A stretch of 60,000 bases of DNA, taken from positions 56,085,964-56,145,963 of the forward strand of contig NC_087067.1 in the NCBI RefSeq assembly GCF_963678635.1, given 5' to 3'. Made by a program: the position numbers and the translations under genes. The notes beneath the pieces were generated by a model. The model had not been told where the DNA came from. It saw only the letters and a program-made list of their open reading frames with translations, and ran no database searches. This document shows, piece after piece, positions 24,180-35,638 of this stretch. Position 1 is the first letter of the stretch. Each line of letters opens with the position of its first letter. Source of the stretch: Symsagittifera roscoffensis. Its lineage: Eukaryota; Xenacoelomorpha; Acoela; Convolutidae.

Positions 24180-25596
24180 TAATGATCTTTTTTATTTCAA
24201 TAAGCTTTATTCGCTAAAACTAAACGCTTCAAATAAAATGCCGCAAAATTACATAATGAATGATATTCTAATGCGAGGGTGAATTACTGTTTTAGAATTT
24301 TTCAGCTGGTCGTGAAGCTCCTATACCTTTTTTCTCTTGATTTTGTCTCTTTCATTCAGTGATTTTTTTTCTCTTCGATTTTCTAGTGTTTTTTTTCGGA
24401 GTTAAGTGACATATTCGAGTAACAATTTTTCTTACTTGTTATTGGATAATTTTTATTAGAATTCGTTTTTTATCGAGCACTCCCGACCTCCATTTTGTGA
24501 TAGGGTTATGTGTTTTTCCTATTTTTCTGCGATTTGATCAATTCAAAATTTCTCGACAGTTTATTCATTGTCAACAACTGTGCTAGTGTTCTTAGTAGAA
24601 AAGCTTATCATCCAGCAAATAGTTTTCATTAAAAGCAAGAAAAGAGGAAATAAAACAAGAATGAAGTAGTCTTAGAACGTAAAACTCATTTTTATTTCGA
24701 AATTTTAAATATTTGTTTTTAAAATAGTTGGATCTGTCGTTAGATGTCGAATCTCCTTGTAATCGGTGATTCGAACCTTCGGCGCTCACTGCCCACAATC
24801 TACAAAAATGCTTTGCTCAAGCAATAACGGTATGTTAATTCTATCTGGACCAATCAGTAGTTCTGCTTTTTTTTGTTTGACTGGAAAACTATTTAGAGTT
24901 GCATATGATGCTGTTGGCGGAAGGCGAACGGGGCATTTAGCAGGTTTGAGCCAAAAGGCGAACAACTACAACAAAGTGTTAATTATAGTAGGAAATAATG
25001 ATCTCAACAGTCTTGCAGTGGAAGCAATTTTAGATAACCTTAGGAGTTTCTTGAATTCTCTGAGATCAGACATCAAAAAGCGCATCTGCGCATTTCTCCC
25101 TCGGAGGGATAACCACATCCTATATGATCGCCGAACTCAGATGTGGTGCAATCCTGTAACGGAAATAAATAAGCGGCTCCAAAGGGAGTTCGGTTATGCC
25201 ATCGCGTCTGCCCGGTTCTTCAAATTAGATGATTTCGGAACTAGAAACAAGAAGGGGAAGCTGCGCGACCTGGCTCATTTAAATGAAAGAGGCTATCTAC
25301 ACATGTCAATATTTACTGCCTCGGAGTGCCGAAAATTTCTTTCAAATAATGAACCGTCTTAGTTAATATTTTTTTCTAATTGATGGCTAGCAAATTGAAT
25401 TATTTTCAATTAAGTTTAATACATCTGAGCAGCAAACGTAATGAAAAAAAAACAGATAGGTTGTTGCAGTCAGTTATTCAACATCATGAGCAAAAACTCT
25501 TTTCATATTGGAACATTTCCAAATAAAACGTATATATAATACCCCGAAATCAATCAATAAGAAAATAACAAGGACGGTGGTCAACAATTGCAATAA
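24180..25596 (+). repeat. 1.4 kb direct repeat, copy 1 (carries SGNH gene)
   Basis: From AATGATCTTTTTTATTTCAA to ACAAGGACGG..CAATAA, this segment is repeated at 35880-37272 in the same orientation with small indels and substitutions. It holds about 560 bp of upstream DNA, the two-exon SGNH-like gene and about 230 bp downstream. Immediately to its right the GTGA..TCACGCTGGC higher-order repeat begins. The two copies lie 11.7 kb apart and bracket the BEN, SET and transposase genes. Confidence 0.9.
24744..25362 (+). pseudogene. SGNH/GDSL-hydrolase-like gene, copy 1 (early stop)
   Basis: Model: exon 1 24744-24829, intron 24830-24896 (67 bp, GTATGT..TTTAG), exon 2 24897-25362, about 183 residues. 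Exon 1 starts MSNLLVIGDSNLRRSL. The GDS nucleophile block is at residues 8-10, as in the SGNH fold. Exon 2 has VLIIVGNNDLNSL (the G..N/D block) and, near the end, DLAHLNERGYLHM, the usual site of the catalytic Asp and His. All the landmarks of an SGNH hydrolase-like domain are thus present in order, although the domain is short, as is usual for versions found in mobile elements. A TAA at 24825-24827, two bases before the splice donor, interrupts exon 1. The second copy has TAT at the same place, so the stop is a private mutation. Exon 2 is fully open. The substrate is unknown. In transposons and retroelements such domains have been proposed to act as esterases, but here that is inference. Confidence 0.7.
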
Positions 25597-28500
25597 CAAT
25601 AGCGGAGAATTAGCACCAGGTTATGGGCATTTTTAAATTGTTTTGCATATGTATGTTATTCTATTTTTTTTGCAAAAAAAATGACAGATCTGACATCCTT
25701 CGTTCAATGGTAGCAAGCAATATCAAAGAAAAATTAGGTTATTTCATGTGGAATTTCGTTAAAACTTAGCGATAGAAAAAAGCCCGTGATGCATTTCACG
25801 CTGGCCCATTTCGAGTTTAAACTAGCAAGGTTTCTAAACAAGGAACCAGAACTTTTGACCATTTTATATAATAACTAGCAAGAGTGGTCTCGGCGTAACA
25901 TAGAAATCTAATTGTGAGCATTGGTTCATGAAAGTGAGAAAGTAAATCAAGTTGTTGAAGGAAAAAAATGGTTTAGCTCGTGTTTTTCGGTTTGCGTGGA
26001 AAAAGGAACAGATCTGACATCACTAGTTGAATGGGAGCAAAAGCAAAGAAAACCTAACCCATCTCTCATCGCTTTAAGTTATATTAACAATTACCTATAG
26101 TTAAAGGCTTTCGACACATTTCACGCTGGCACATTTTGTTTTCTTTCTCCCATGTTTTTTTCACTGAAACTTTTCGACTTTCTTATTTTCCGGGTTTTTA
26201 TTTAGCGCAGAATTCGTGGTTGGTAATCTACCCTTCAAGGAGTTTGTGTTTTTAATTTTAATTTCAGTTGTTTTCAAAAAAATTAGTTTAAAAAAACTTG
26301 CCAATTTCTCAATCCTATAAGCGTGCTGTCAGGGTACACTCATAGTTAAAAATCTGGTTTCCAAGTTTTATTGACCAATTGTTTTTGGTTTCCCTAAAGC
26401 TAATGTATGCTTGTGAGTTGAAAGATTTTGATCGGCGTCATGTTTTGCCTTCACTTCAGCCCGTGATAGATATCACGCTGGCACACTTTGAGTTGTATAT
26501 GCAATTTTTTGCGAGATTTGTTGATCAGTGTTAACGCTAAATAGCATGCGTTGTCTAAGCATAACAAATCTTTTTATATTGTGGTCAGTTGTGCAAAAAA
26601 CTATAAGCAGAACCAGTTATTCACACAATCTAATGCCTAAAAAGATGTAATTTAAGCACTCAGTGTGTTGAATTACGTAACCACGTAGCGACAGTTATAG
26701 GTCCCCGCTGGCTATGCAATTGACGCTGGCCTACTCTGATATAAAATCAAGGTTAATGCATCGAGATACGAGACTTTTTTATTGTATAATATAACAAGCA
26801 AGATGTCGGAGTGTAACAGATTTTGTTAACTGCGAGCACTAGTTCAAATAGCGGAGAATTAGCGTCAGGTTATGGGCATCTTATTTTTGTTTGGCTTATG
26901 TGTGTTATTATATTTTGCTGCAAGAAATTAGACAGTTCTGACATCCTTCGTTCAATGGTAGCAATAACTAAAAATCGAAGTAAATGTGTGTGGAATTAAG
27001 TTGAAACTTAGGGATAGAAAAAGCCCGTGATGCAATTCACGCCGGCTCATTTCGAGTTTAAACTAGCAAGGTTTCTATACATGGTACCAGAATTTTTGAC
27101 CAATCTATATAATATTTAGCAAGAATGGTCTTGGCGTAACATAGAAATCTAATTGTGAGCATTGGTTCATGAATGTGATAAATTAAATCAAGTTGATGAA
27201 GGAAAAAAATGGTTTAGCTCGTGTTTTTCGGTTTGCGTGGAAAAAGGAACAGATCTGACATCACTAGTTGAATGGGAGCAAAAGCAAAGAAAACGTAACC
27301 CATCTCTCATCGCTTTAAGTTAAATTAACGATTACCTAGAGTTAAAGGCCCATGATACATTTCACGCTGGCACATTCTGTTTTTTTTGTTCCCAAGTTTT
27401 TTTCACTGAAACTTTTCGAGTCTCTTAGTGTCCGGGTTTTTATTCAGGGTAGAATTTGTGGATGGTAATCTACCCTTCAAGAAAATTGTGTTTTTTAATT
27501 TAATTTCAATTGTTTTCAAAAAAAATTAGTTTAAAAAAACTTGCCAATTTCTCAATCCTTTAAGCGTGCTGTCAGGGTACACTCATACTTAAAAATCTGG
27601 TTTCCAAGTTTTATTGACCAATTGTTTTTGGTTTCCCTAAAACTAATGTATGCTTGTGAGTTGAAAGATTTTGATCGGCGTCATGTTTTGCCTTCACTTC
27701 AGCCCGTGATAGATATCACGCTGGCACACTTTGAGTTGTATATGCAATTTTATGCGAGATTTGTTGATCAGTGTTAACGCTAAATATCATGCGTTGTCTA
27801 AGCATAACAAATCTTTTTATACTGTGGTCAATTGTGCAAAGGACTACAAGCAGAACCAGTTATTTACACAAAAAATATGAAATGACGTGTTTTTCTGTTT
27901 CGGCTGAAAAAGGTAGGAAAGATTTATCTAATGCCTAAAAAGATGTAAATTAAGCACTCAGTGTGTTGAATTACTTAACCACGTAGCGACAGTTATAGGT
28001 CCCCGCTGGCTATGCAATTGACGCTGGCCTACTTTGATATAAAATCAAGGTTAATGCATCGAGATACGAGACTTTTTTTATTGTATAATTTAACAAGCAA
28101 GATGTCGGAGCGTAACAGATTTTGTTAAGTGCGAGCACTAGTTCAAATAGCGGAGAATTAGCGTCAGGTTATGGGAATCTTATTTTTGTTTGGCTTATGT
28201 GTGTTATTCTATTTTGCTGCAAGAAATTAGACAGTTCTGACATCCTTCGTTCAATGGTAGCAATAACTAAAAATCGAAGTAATGTGTGTGGAAATAAGTT
28301 GAAACTTAGCGATAGAAAAAGCCCGTGATGCATTTCACGCCGGTTCATTTCGAATTTAAAATAGCAAGGTTTCTAAACATGGTACCAGAATTTTTGACCT
28401 TTCTATATAATATTTAGCAAGAGTGGTCTTAGCGTAACATAGAAATCTAATTGTGAGCATTGGTTCATGAAAGTCAGAAATTAAATCAAGTTGTTGAAGG

Positions 28501-29040
28501 AAAAAATTTGTTTTAATCGTGTTTTTCGGTTTGCGTGGAAAAAGGAACAGATCTGACATCACTAGTTGAATGGGAGCAAAAGCAAAGAAAACGTAACCCA
28601 TCTCTCATAGCTTTAAGTTATATTAACAATTACCTATAGTTAAAGGCTTTCGACACATTTCACGCTGGCACATTTTGTTTTCTTTCTCCCATGTTTTTTT
28701 CACTGAAACTTTTCGACTTTCTTATTTTCCGGGTTTTTATTTAGCGCAGAATTCGTGGTTGGTAATCTACCCTTCAAGGAGTTTGTGTTTTTAATTTTAA
28801 TTTCAGTTGTTTTCAAAAAAATTAGTTTAAAAAAACTTGCCAATTTCTCAATCCTATAAGCGTGCTGTCAGGGTACACTCATAGTTAAAAATCTGGTTTC
28901 CAAGTTTTATTGACCAATTGTTTTTGGTTTCCCTAAAGCTAATGTATGCTTGTGAGTTGAAAGATTTTGATCGGCGTCATGTTTTGCCTTCACTTCAGCC
29001 CGTGATAGATATCACGCTGGCACACTCAGAGTTTTTGGTT
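25597..29040 (+). repeat. Higher-order tandem repeat, 1.25-1.3 kb unit, 2.7 copies
   Basis: The phrase AGCGGAGAATTAGC marks unit starts at 25601, 26850 and 28149 (periods 1,249 and 1,299 bp). Each complete unit is itself made of four diverged monomers of about 310 bp that share words such as CTGACATC..TTGAATGGGAGCAA or TTCAATGGTAGCAA and end in a GTGA..TCACGCTGGC motif. The extra 50 bp of the second unit lie near 27870-27925. The third unit is cut after its third motif, where the BEN-like gene starts. Short frames (27541-27777, 28122-28328, 28356-28601) recur or shift between units and are not genes. Confidence 0.9.
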
Positions 29041-31700
29041 TCCGAGATAACGCGTCTTTGATTGATTTTTCACAGCTTATAGTAAATCTCTCGAATTTTG
29101 GAAGACACAATTTAGTCTACGTCGTAAAAAAATTAATTGAGTTTGAAGTTTGCAGTTTGATTCAATTTAGAAGGTCTCAAACGCGATCAGGCCGAGAGGT
29201 GCGAGACTCTCGCAGCCAGCAAGAAATTGCCTTGTTCCATGAAAACATCAAGAAAGCTCTGCAAACGAAATGAGTCTTGCTGTTCATTTACAAGGACAGA
29301 AGACCTGGGACGATGCAACTTCTTTCAGATCAAATTTTGATGTCGCTGGATCAACTTCCAGGAATTGTTGTAGTTGAACGTTTCAAGGTTTTGCTTTTTT
29401 GTTTATTTTTGCTTTTAATTGGTCCTTTTAAGGATGGAACGGTGCTGACTGTCAAACAAGGCCAGCAGTATTATCAGGCTAAAGTGGAGGCAATCGGCGC
29501 AAAAGACTATATCCACCGTTGTTTGTTAGATCTGTCGACTGCTTGCCATGATCTTCAACAAAATGAAGAACCGGGCATCATATATCCTCCATGTAATGTG
29601 AAAAGTGTTTCCATTAATCCCCCCACTCAATGCAGTTCGCCTTCAATGACAGCTATTATGCAGCCAAATGTCATTAGCGTAGATTCACATAGTGATGAGC
29701 CCCAAATGGTTTGTTCTAAGAGTATCTAATAGTATCTAACAGTCAAATAAGATGTTTTTGCTTGTAATTTTTGTGTTGTTTTTTGTAGTATGAGCAACAA
29801 GCCCTGGATGAAATTATTCATTCAATTGTGAGCGAAGCAGAAACTGCAGACAGAGATATAGGGGATTTACCTCTGGGTGATTTAGAGATTTTGCCTCAAG
29901 TTCAAAAGCGCTGACTTTTTCACCGCAACGATGTGAAATCCGCGCCACCTAGCAAAATAATGAGATGCGCTACCACACCTAATGTGTATGATTCGCCCGC
30001 AGCCTCTTCTAGTGAAGTAACTATGATTGTTGTAAGTTGCAAGGCTAAGACCGAATAATTTTGAGTGTTCGTCATTCTATGGAGCAGCCGGTTATAAGCA
30101 TAGGATTTTTTCAGGGTCGTCAATTCATGGTTTCCATGATGAGCATGATGGAAAAGCAAACCATCTTGCTTGATAAGCAAAACAATGTACTAGACAAACT
30201 TGCTAGTGTGGCCGAAAGTACTAATCAGACTCTAACTGGGTTAACAGGAATGGTCGAAAACACTAACAAGTCGATCATAGATTTCAAAAATGTCACCGGA
30301 GCGATTTTCAAAAGGCACGTTCATGAGACTGTGACGATTGTTAAGTCCATGAAATCTTTAGTAGGTTTTTTAAATATGATTCATAGAAGGGATTTAACTT
30401 AAATTTTTTTTGTCGGAAAAGATATATCTGAAACTCAGCTCAAAACCAAGTGTTTCTTTTAGGCCAAAAACCTCGAGCTCCACGCCGTTAAACCGGTCGC
30501 AGTTGAAGAAGATGGAGATTCTGTCATGTGGAAGGATGTAAACCTTCTGTCAATTAGTCAATTGACGGTTGGCAAATATGGCCGAAAAGTAGGGTCATTA
30601 TTGTGGTCGGAAGACGAGATTATTGGGCACATGATTTCTCCGCAAAAAACACGGCCGAACATTGCCGTCCTCCTTTCGACGATGAAAGGAAGCTTGTTTG
30701 GGAGAGTTAGTGATCCTTTAGATTTTTGGAGTCATATTTGTTCTCCGTGGATTTGATTTTTTCTAATGGGCTGAACAAGAAAGTTTTAAGAGAAATATTC
30801 CAAGTGAAGCTTTGTTCAAGGGGCTGTTAAAATGAAGTACAAAAACAATCAGTTGCTAGCGTATGCTGAAGCGAAAATCAGCTTCAATAACCTGGGCCCT
30901 CAATTGACAAAAGAGAGGAAGAAAGCTGAGCACAAACAAAAGCAAACAATCATCTGTCCTTTCAGTCTTCAAAAGATGTTTTGGATAAGGAGAATTAAGT
31001 GCTTGAAAGTTAGGCCGCTGGAACATGTCAGTGTGGTCCAAAAGCTCACACGAACTTGTCCATGTTGTTTCCATGTGCCTTCACAATCTCTTCAATCACA
31101 AGTTCAAGAATTAGTTTGTTTTTTTTTTTTCGTTTATTTCGTGCATAAAAACAGAATTCTTCGAGTAAAAGCTGAAATGTTTACAGATGTTCATCAAATT
31201 TGAGTTGATAGTTTTAAATACATGCTTGTTGTCTTTATATGTTAAACATTTCATCGAACGTTTTCTTTTCCCCTGCCAGTATTTCGCCTAACCTTTATCT
31301 CTGTAGCTGAAATGCTTCAATTATCCAAAAGCTTATAAATTATAGCCTTTTGGATGATTGAAGCAAGTTGGTAAAACAGATCAAACTAACTTATACAATA
31401 TTAAGTAACTTATAATTATTAGTGTTTTTAATAATTTCTTTTAGTTTCTAATCTTCTTCAGTTTTAATCTGTGCGTCACTTTTCAAAATATTGATTGAAC
31501 GGAGTTGGAAAAGAAAACATTGAAGGACTGCAATCATCACCTCCAAACAAGCTACTAAACAAGGGCGAAAGACTTTTCTATTGAAAAAAAAAGATGTAAG
31601 GATTCCCTAAAACTAATATATGCTTGCGAGTTGAAAGATTTTGATCGGCGTCAAGTTTTGCCTTCACTTCAGCCCGTGATAGATATCACGCTGGCACACT
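25782..31700 (+). promoter_or_regulatory. Twelve copies of a GTGA..TCACGCTGGC motif
   Basis: Approximate sites: 25782, 26106, 26459, 26701, 27022, 27346, 27711, 28001, 28321, 28643, 28997 and 31670. Consensus GCCCGTGAtgcatTTCACGCTGGC, followed by CACATT or CACACTTTGAG. The half sites GTGA and TCAC form a small dyad that is exact in GTGATAGATATCAC. The motif stays recognisable in all monomer types although the DNA between sites has diverged strongly, and it is always in the same orientation. The last copy sits alone between the BEN-like and SET genes. Such spaced, oriented sites could bind a transposase or the BEN-like protein; that is inference. Confidence 0.6.
29058..30756 (+). pseudogene. 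Five-exon BEN-domain-like protein gene with two in-frame stops
   Basis: Exons fit as 29058-29387, 29433-29708, 29789-30031, 30115-30360 and 30463-30756. The introns are 45, 80, 83 and 102 bp, all GT..AG and all phase 0, and the reading frame continues across each junction. Exon 1 has a basic region (RSQTRSGREVRDSRSQQE) and YKDRRPGTMQLL. Exon 2 has DGTVLTVKQGQQYYQAKVEA, a small beta-rich module. Exon 3 is acidic (SEAETADRDIGDLPLGDLE). Exon 4 is a probable coiled coil (MMSMMEKQTILLDKQNNVLD). Exon 5 contains VGKYGRKVGSLLWSEDEIIG followed by a C-terminal helix, in the style of a BEN domain, a DNA- and chromatin-binding fold. TGA codons at 29271-29273 and 29912-29914 interrupt the frame, so this copy is probably inactive. 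The BEN call is tentative; the exon model is stronger. It begins directly after the GTGA..TCAC repeats, and the SET gene lies 1.6 kb downstream on the same strand. Confidence 0.6.
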
Positions 31701-32362
31701 TTGAGTAGATTTTTTTTTTGTGTTTTTTTATGCATAAAAACACGATTTTTTGAGTTAAAGCTGCGAGTTCATCAACTTTCATTTGGTAGTTTAAATTTAT
31801 GCTTGTTGTCTCTATATGTTATTTTTTTCACAGTAAGTTTTTTTCTTGCGTTTGGTGTTTGTGTGGTTGCTATAAGTTGTTTCAAGTGAAAAAACGCTTG
31901 TTGATTCGAATCTCCATTTTCTAAAATCTTTGTTTTTCAAACTACTTTTGAAATAATTTGTATCAATTTATAAGGCAATTTTTTTTAGTAAAAATGACTT
32001 TGCTTCCATTCATTGACCCAAACATAACAGCCTATTATAATTTTTTTCATCGCACTATAATGAAAAAAGATTGAAGCATCGGGTAGAAGTAATGCAGTGA
32101 TTTAGAGAAGCAGATCAATTGAGATTCACGCTTACCTTTAGTCATCATTTGTAAATCAAAACGAAAGTATTCTTCACAAATCAAGGCTCTTCTTGTTTTT
32201 TTTCTCGGAATTTTTCTGTTATGACTGCATACATCTCAAATACATGTTGTAATTTGGCACAAAAGAAAAACATACCACGCTGTTTCAAGGTATAAAAAAA
32301 ATTCACGGTCAAGTTGGCATGTGTTGTACGTTTCGCAAGTTGTGTTCCGAATTTTTCATTAG
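30757..32362. other. Intergenic stretch with a duplicated ~125-bp segment
   Basis: The text around 31112-31245 (GTGCATAAAAACAGAATTCT, CATGCTTGTTGTCTTTATAT) recurs in diverged form at 31702-31820. A partial monomer of the GTGA..TCAC repeat (about 31595-31700) precedes the second copy. The + frame at 30832-31203 (123 codons, Lys-rich, C-x-C-C pattern TRTCPCCFHVPSQ) is not recognised. It may be a decayed exon, because the minus-strand shadow is also open. Confidence 0.45.
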
Positions 32363-33390
32363 ATGGATGCCAATGTTGATTGGATGGTTCTATCTCAACG
32401 CGATTGCCAAATAGTGCGAGACCTTGTTGAACCACACGAAACTTTTATAAGTGGATTCAAACAAAAAAACCATGGAAATCATGTTATGAGACATTTTAGC
32501 AGCCTATGATAGCATTTTCAGTGATTTAAAAATTGTCCAATGATGAGTATGGAGGATATAAGATGATGTTTATAGGAAAAAAAAGTTTAAGAGCAAAAAC
32601 GGTTCTCGTTGATTGGCCAAAGGGGTTTATTAAACCTATAGTTGAAGGTACGACAGACCTCTCTGTGATAACAAAAACATCTAACTCGTCGCAAAGCTAT
32701 TTAATGCTCGGACCTGTGCGGTTCGTTAATTCTGACTGTGAGCCAAATTGTAAATACGATTTTTCATGTCAGGACACAACAGTTGTTAAACTGCGAACGC
32801 TGAAAACAATCCACAAAAACATGGAAATTAATGTGATGTATGGACCCGAATTTTTTGATGAAGAAGAGTGTTGCTGTCTGACCTGTCAATTTACAAGGCC
32901 TCAAAATGACCGGTCCTTTCCTGACAACTTGACTGATAATGAAGCTGAGCTGAACTCCGAGGAAAAACACGAAAACTATCTAGAAACTTCTTCGGCTGAT
33001 AGAACAGAAGCTGGCGTCAATTCTTGTAATACCGCCAATATACAATGTAAAAATTTAAGCATGGACAATGAAATCAGCTCAGTAAACAGGAAGCGGAAGC
33101 GTCTCAGTGGTTTGCAGAAGTTTAGGGAGTACAATGATATCAGTAAAATTCAGCTTAAAGTTGATGCACCTGAGAGTTTCCCTGCTGCAAACGTCGATCA
33201 ATCATTTGAGAGTTCCGGTTTACTAGATTTGTCAGTAGAATTTTGCGCTCACAGTGAAAGTTTTGAAAACTATCAGCCGGAGAATTTTCAAATCTCTGAT
33301 CCTATTGCAGAGTCATTGAATGTAAAGAGATCGTGGATCTCATCTCCACTTCCGGTTTTTGAGTTGCCCTGCAGATATATCTTGCCTTGA
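32363..33390 (+). CDS. SUV4-20-like SET-domain protein (possibly degenerate)
   Basis: The frame is open from 32530 to the TGA at 33388; its first Met is at 32563. Numbering from 32533, residues 57-73 read LMLGPVRFVNSDCEPNC, the SET core in the form used by SUV4-20/KMT5B-C enzymes. YGPEFF lies at 103-108 and the post-SET cysteines CCCLTC at 113-118. SUV4-20 enzymes methylate histone H4 Lys20 from S-adenosylmethionine in the nucleus. The usual His of the N-H-x-C motif is Ser here (VNSDC), which may weaken activity. A 160-residue Ser/Asn-rich tail with a basic patch (NRKRKRLSG) follows. An upstream frame at 32363-32509 (MDANVDWMVLSQRDCQ and later KNHGNHVMRHF) looks like the helical N-terminal part of the same family. 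It follows a CATTAG acceptor-like site, but the splice joining it to the SET frame could not be fixed, since stops lie between. The transposase frame begins about 40 bp downstream. Confidence 0.7.
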
Positions 33391-33428
33391 AAACTCCTTT
33401 TTACCCCGAACATAGAGTCAACTGTTAA

Positions 33429-35638
33429 GTTTTTCCAGCAACCTTTGTACCAAACGCTCTCCTAAGCAAAAACAACGCATGTATTCTCATACGTGCTTAT
33501 TCTTCAAAAAATCTACTTTCGGATGCAGCTCAAGCAAATTTAATTAAAATGCTGTCGGCTTTCATCCCTTCTCCAAATGTTTTGCCCTCTATGTATAGCT
33601 TAGTACGGGCCGCGAAAAAAAGTTTGGATGAAATGACCTTAGCGCCTATAAAGAAATCAAATGGGCGATTATGCCTGATCAAAGTATCGGAGCTACTGAA
33701 AGAAATTGTGCAACAAAATCTATCGAGCATAATTAATTATAATATCCACAGGTCACAGTCTAATCACGAAGACTGCCCCATTGACCAGTTATCCCTAGCA
33801 GAAGCTGCGAACGAGCCTACCATTGATCTAGCCCTAGCCACCGATGGAGCTAATTTTATTAGCACCAGCATGAAACACAACATGTATCCTGTCTGGCTTA
33901 GTATCTTACAACTTCCGCCTAATCTTCGTGTTTCGAAAAAAAAACATCGCTCTTGGTGCCTTGTGGGTTGGTGAAGGAAAACCAGATTGGACACTTGTAA
34001 CAACGCATCTGGAACAAGAACTGAAACGAATCGTAGCTGTGAATTTTTCATCCGAAAAAACAGTTTTCTTAAAATTCACTGTTTCGTTCATTGTTTGCCA
34101 CTTGATTGCTAAACCGAGTGTCTTAAACATGTTCCAACATAACGGTTTCTATGGTTGTAACTTCTGCGATCAACCAGGAATAATTTTTGATGGTTCTGAT
34201 GCCCACTATCCTCAGAAAATTACACGCAAAAATAAGAGGTATCAATTTCCATGGGAAATTCGTGATTCGATTTCACACGAATCTTATGTGGAAAAGGCGG
34301 AAAACTTGAAGCGGTAAGGACGAACGGGCATAAATGTGGTAGGAGTGAAAGGACGAAATGAATTTTCTTGCTTAGTAAAAGGTACGTATCAAACCTGAAA
34401 AAAAGTATGTGAGAGTTTTGTTAATCAAAATTTTTGATTATTAAGCTTAGTTGCTTTTTGAAAAAATAACCTAATCTTCAGCGAAGTTCTAAAGAAAATT
34501 ATCTGTTTAGGCATTCCAATTTCTGCTCCTATCGACTATACGCATTGCGTTTTACTTGGGGTCTATGCATGTTTGTTTAATCGTCACTTACAATTACTGA
34601 CTTCCTCAGATAAACAGGAGCTTGAGAATCTAGTACAAGAAATTTCAGCTCCAATTGAATTGGTCTCTCATGGGCGTCAGCCTTGCAGACCGTCTGAAAA
34701 AGCTCATTTTAGGGCTATTGAATACTTGAATTATTTAGTGTTTTTTTCGCCGATTCTTTTCAAGAAATTTTTACAGAGTAATCAGGTTCATTATTCAAAC
34801 CTTCTCCGTTTTTCCTTTTCAACCCGATTTCTGCTGACAACGTCAAATCCGACCTCCGTTGATTATGCGGAACAATTTTTGAACGATTTCTTTGAGAATG
34901 CCACTGCAGTTTTTGGCAACGAGAAATGTCATACTAATAATTTGCATTCTTTACGCCACTTGACTCATCAAGTTAGGATTTTCGGACCGCTTTTTGTTAC
35001 ATCAGCGATGTCTTTTGAAAGTGCTCACTGTTTTTCGGGAAAATTTGCCACTGGGTCACATGATTTTTGAGAGATCATTTGTCGCAGATATCTAGAGAGC
35101 CAGTCCCTGATTAATGAAGACGTAGCAGACGATGATTTTGTTGAATTGGTGGAAGATTGGGCCGGAAGAAATCTCGCTGCTCAAGCTAGAACAAGGAATT
35201 ATTGCAATTTGGTCAAAAACACTGTCTTGGTTACAGAAGCAAAGCGAAAATTTGCGGGTTCTACCATATTTTCCCGTCATCAAAACAGCAGTTTTTTTTG
35301 ACTCGGTGTGCTATGAGAGAAACGAAAAAACACCGAATGGATATGTTTGGTTTTAAAAGAATTCTGAGGTTTTCTACAGGCATGTTCAGTGTTTCATAAC
35401 TTTTCCAGGAAGCACTGAAGTCGTCGCTTATTTGAAATTGTTGAAACTATTAAGCTCATTCTTATCTAAAATTCCCACCCTCAAGTTACCTTTCTTCCTT
35501 CAAGTAGAATCAACCCAACAAAAGGAGTTCGTGTTGGCCAACTCTTTGAAAAAAATGGCTTGTATTGAGACTAAAAATGAAATTTGGCTGACCTCAGTGC
35601 CAAAATTTTTAGCTCATAAATATTTAATGACTGCATGA
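33429..35638 (+). pseudogene. TNP2/CACTA-like transposase pseudogene
   Basis: Successive landmarks of the TNP2 (Transposase_21) type are present: an N-terminal helical stretch (LLSDAAQANLIKMLSAFIP); LALATDGANFISTS with the first catalytic-type Asp; PVWLSILQLPPNLR; ALGALWVGEGKPDW; a zinc-knuckle-like GFYGCNFCDQPG; VGVKGRNEFSCLVKG; PIDYTHCVLLGV with a second Asp; and the C-terminal NNLHSLRHLTHQVRIFGPLF and SAMSFES region seen in DUF4218-type ends. An intron fits at 34382-34510 (GTACGT..TTTAG). Damage: a frameshift in a run of nine A (33936-33944), TAA at 34315, TGA at 35068, a frameshift in a run of eight T (35292-35299), and TAA at 35354. These transposases cut and paste DNA elements. A SET frame lies directly upstream in a different reading frame, so a former fusion or a shared transcript is possible. 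Confidence 0.8.

Noticed and set aside
25782-29024. CRISPR-like look of evenly spaced dyad motifs.
   Set aside because: Spacing is 250-350 bp, the intervals are related to each other, the context has spliced eukaryotic genes, and no Cas gene is present.
29920-31074. Minus-strand frames over the BEN-like gene and its downstream region.
   Set aside because: They are shadows of the spliced + strand model, whose four phase-0 junctions are much stronger evidence.
32181-32435. 84-codon minus-strand frame before the SET gene.
   Set aside because: It overlaps a + strand frame (32363-32509) that resembles the N-terminal part of the SET family, and it has no motif of its own.
33764-34130. Minus-strand frames over the transposase.
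   Set aside because: Shadows of the recognised TNP2-like + strand frames.
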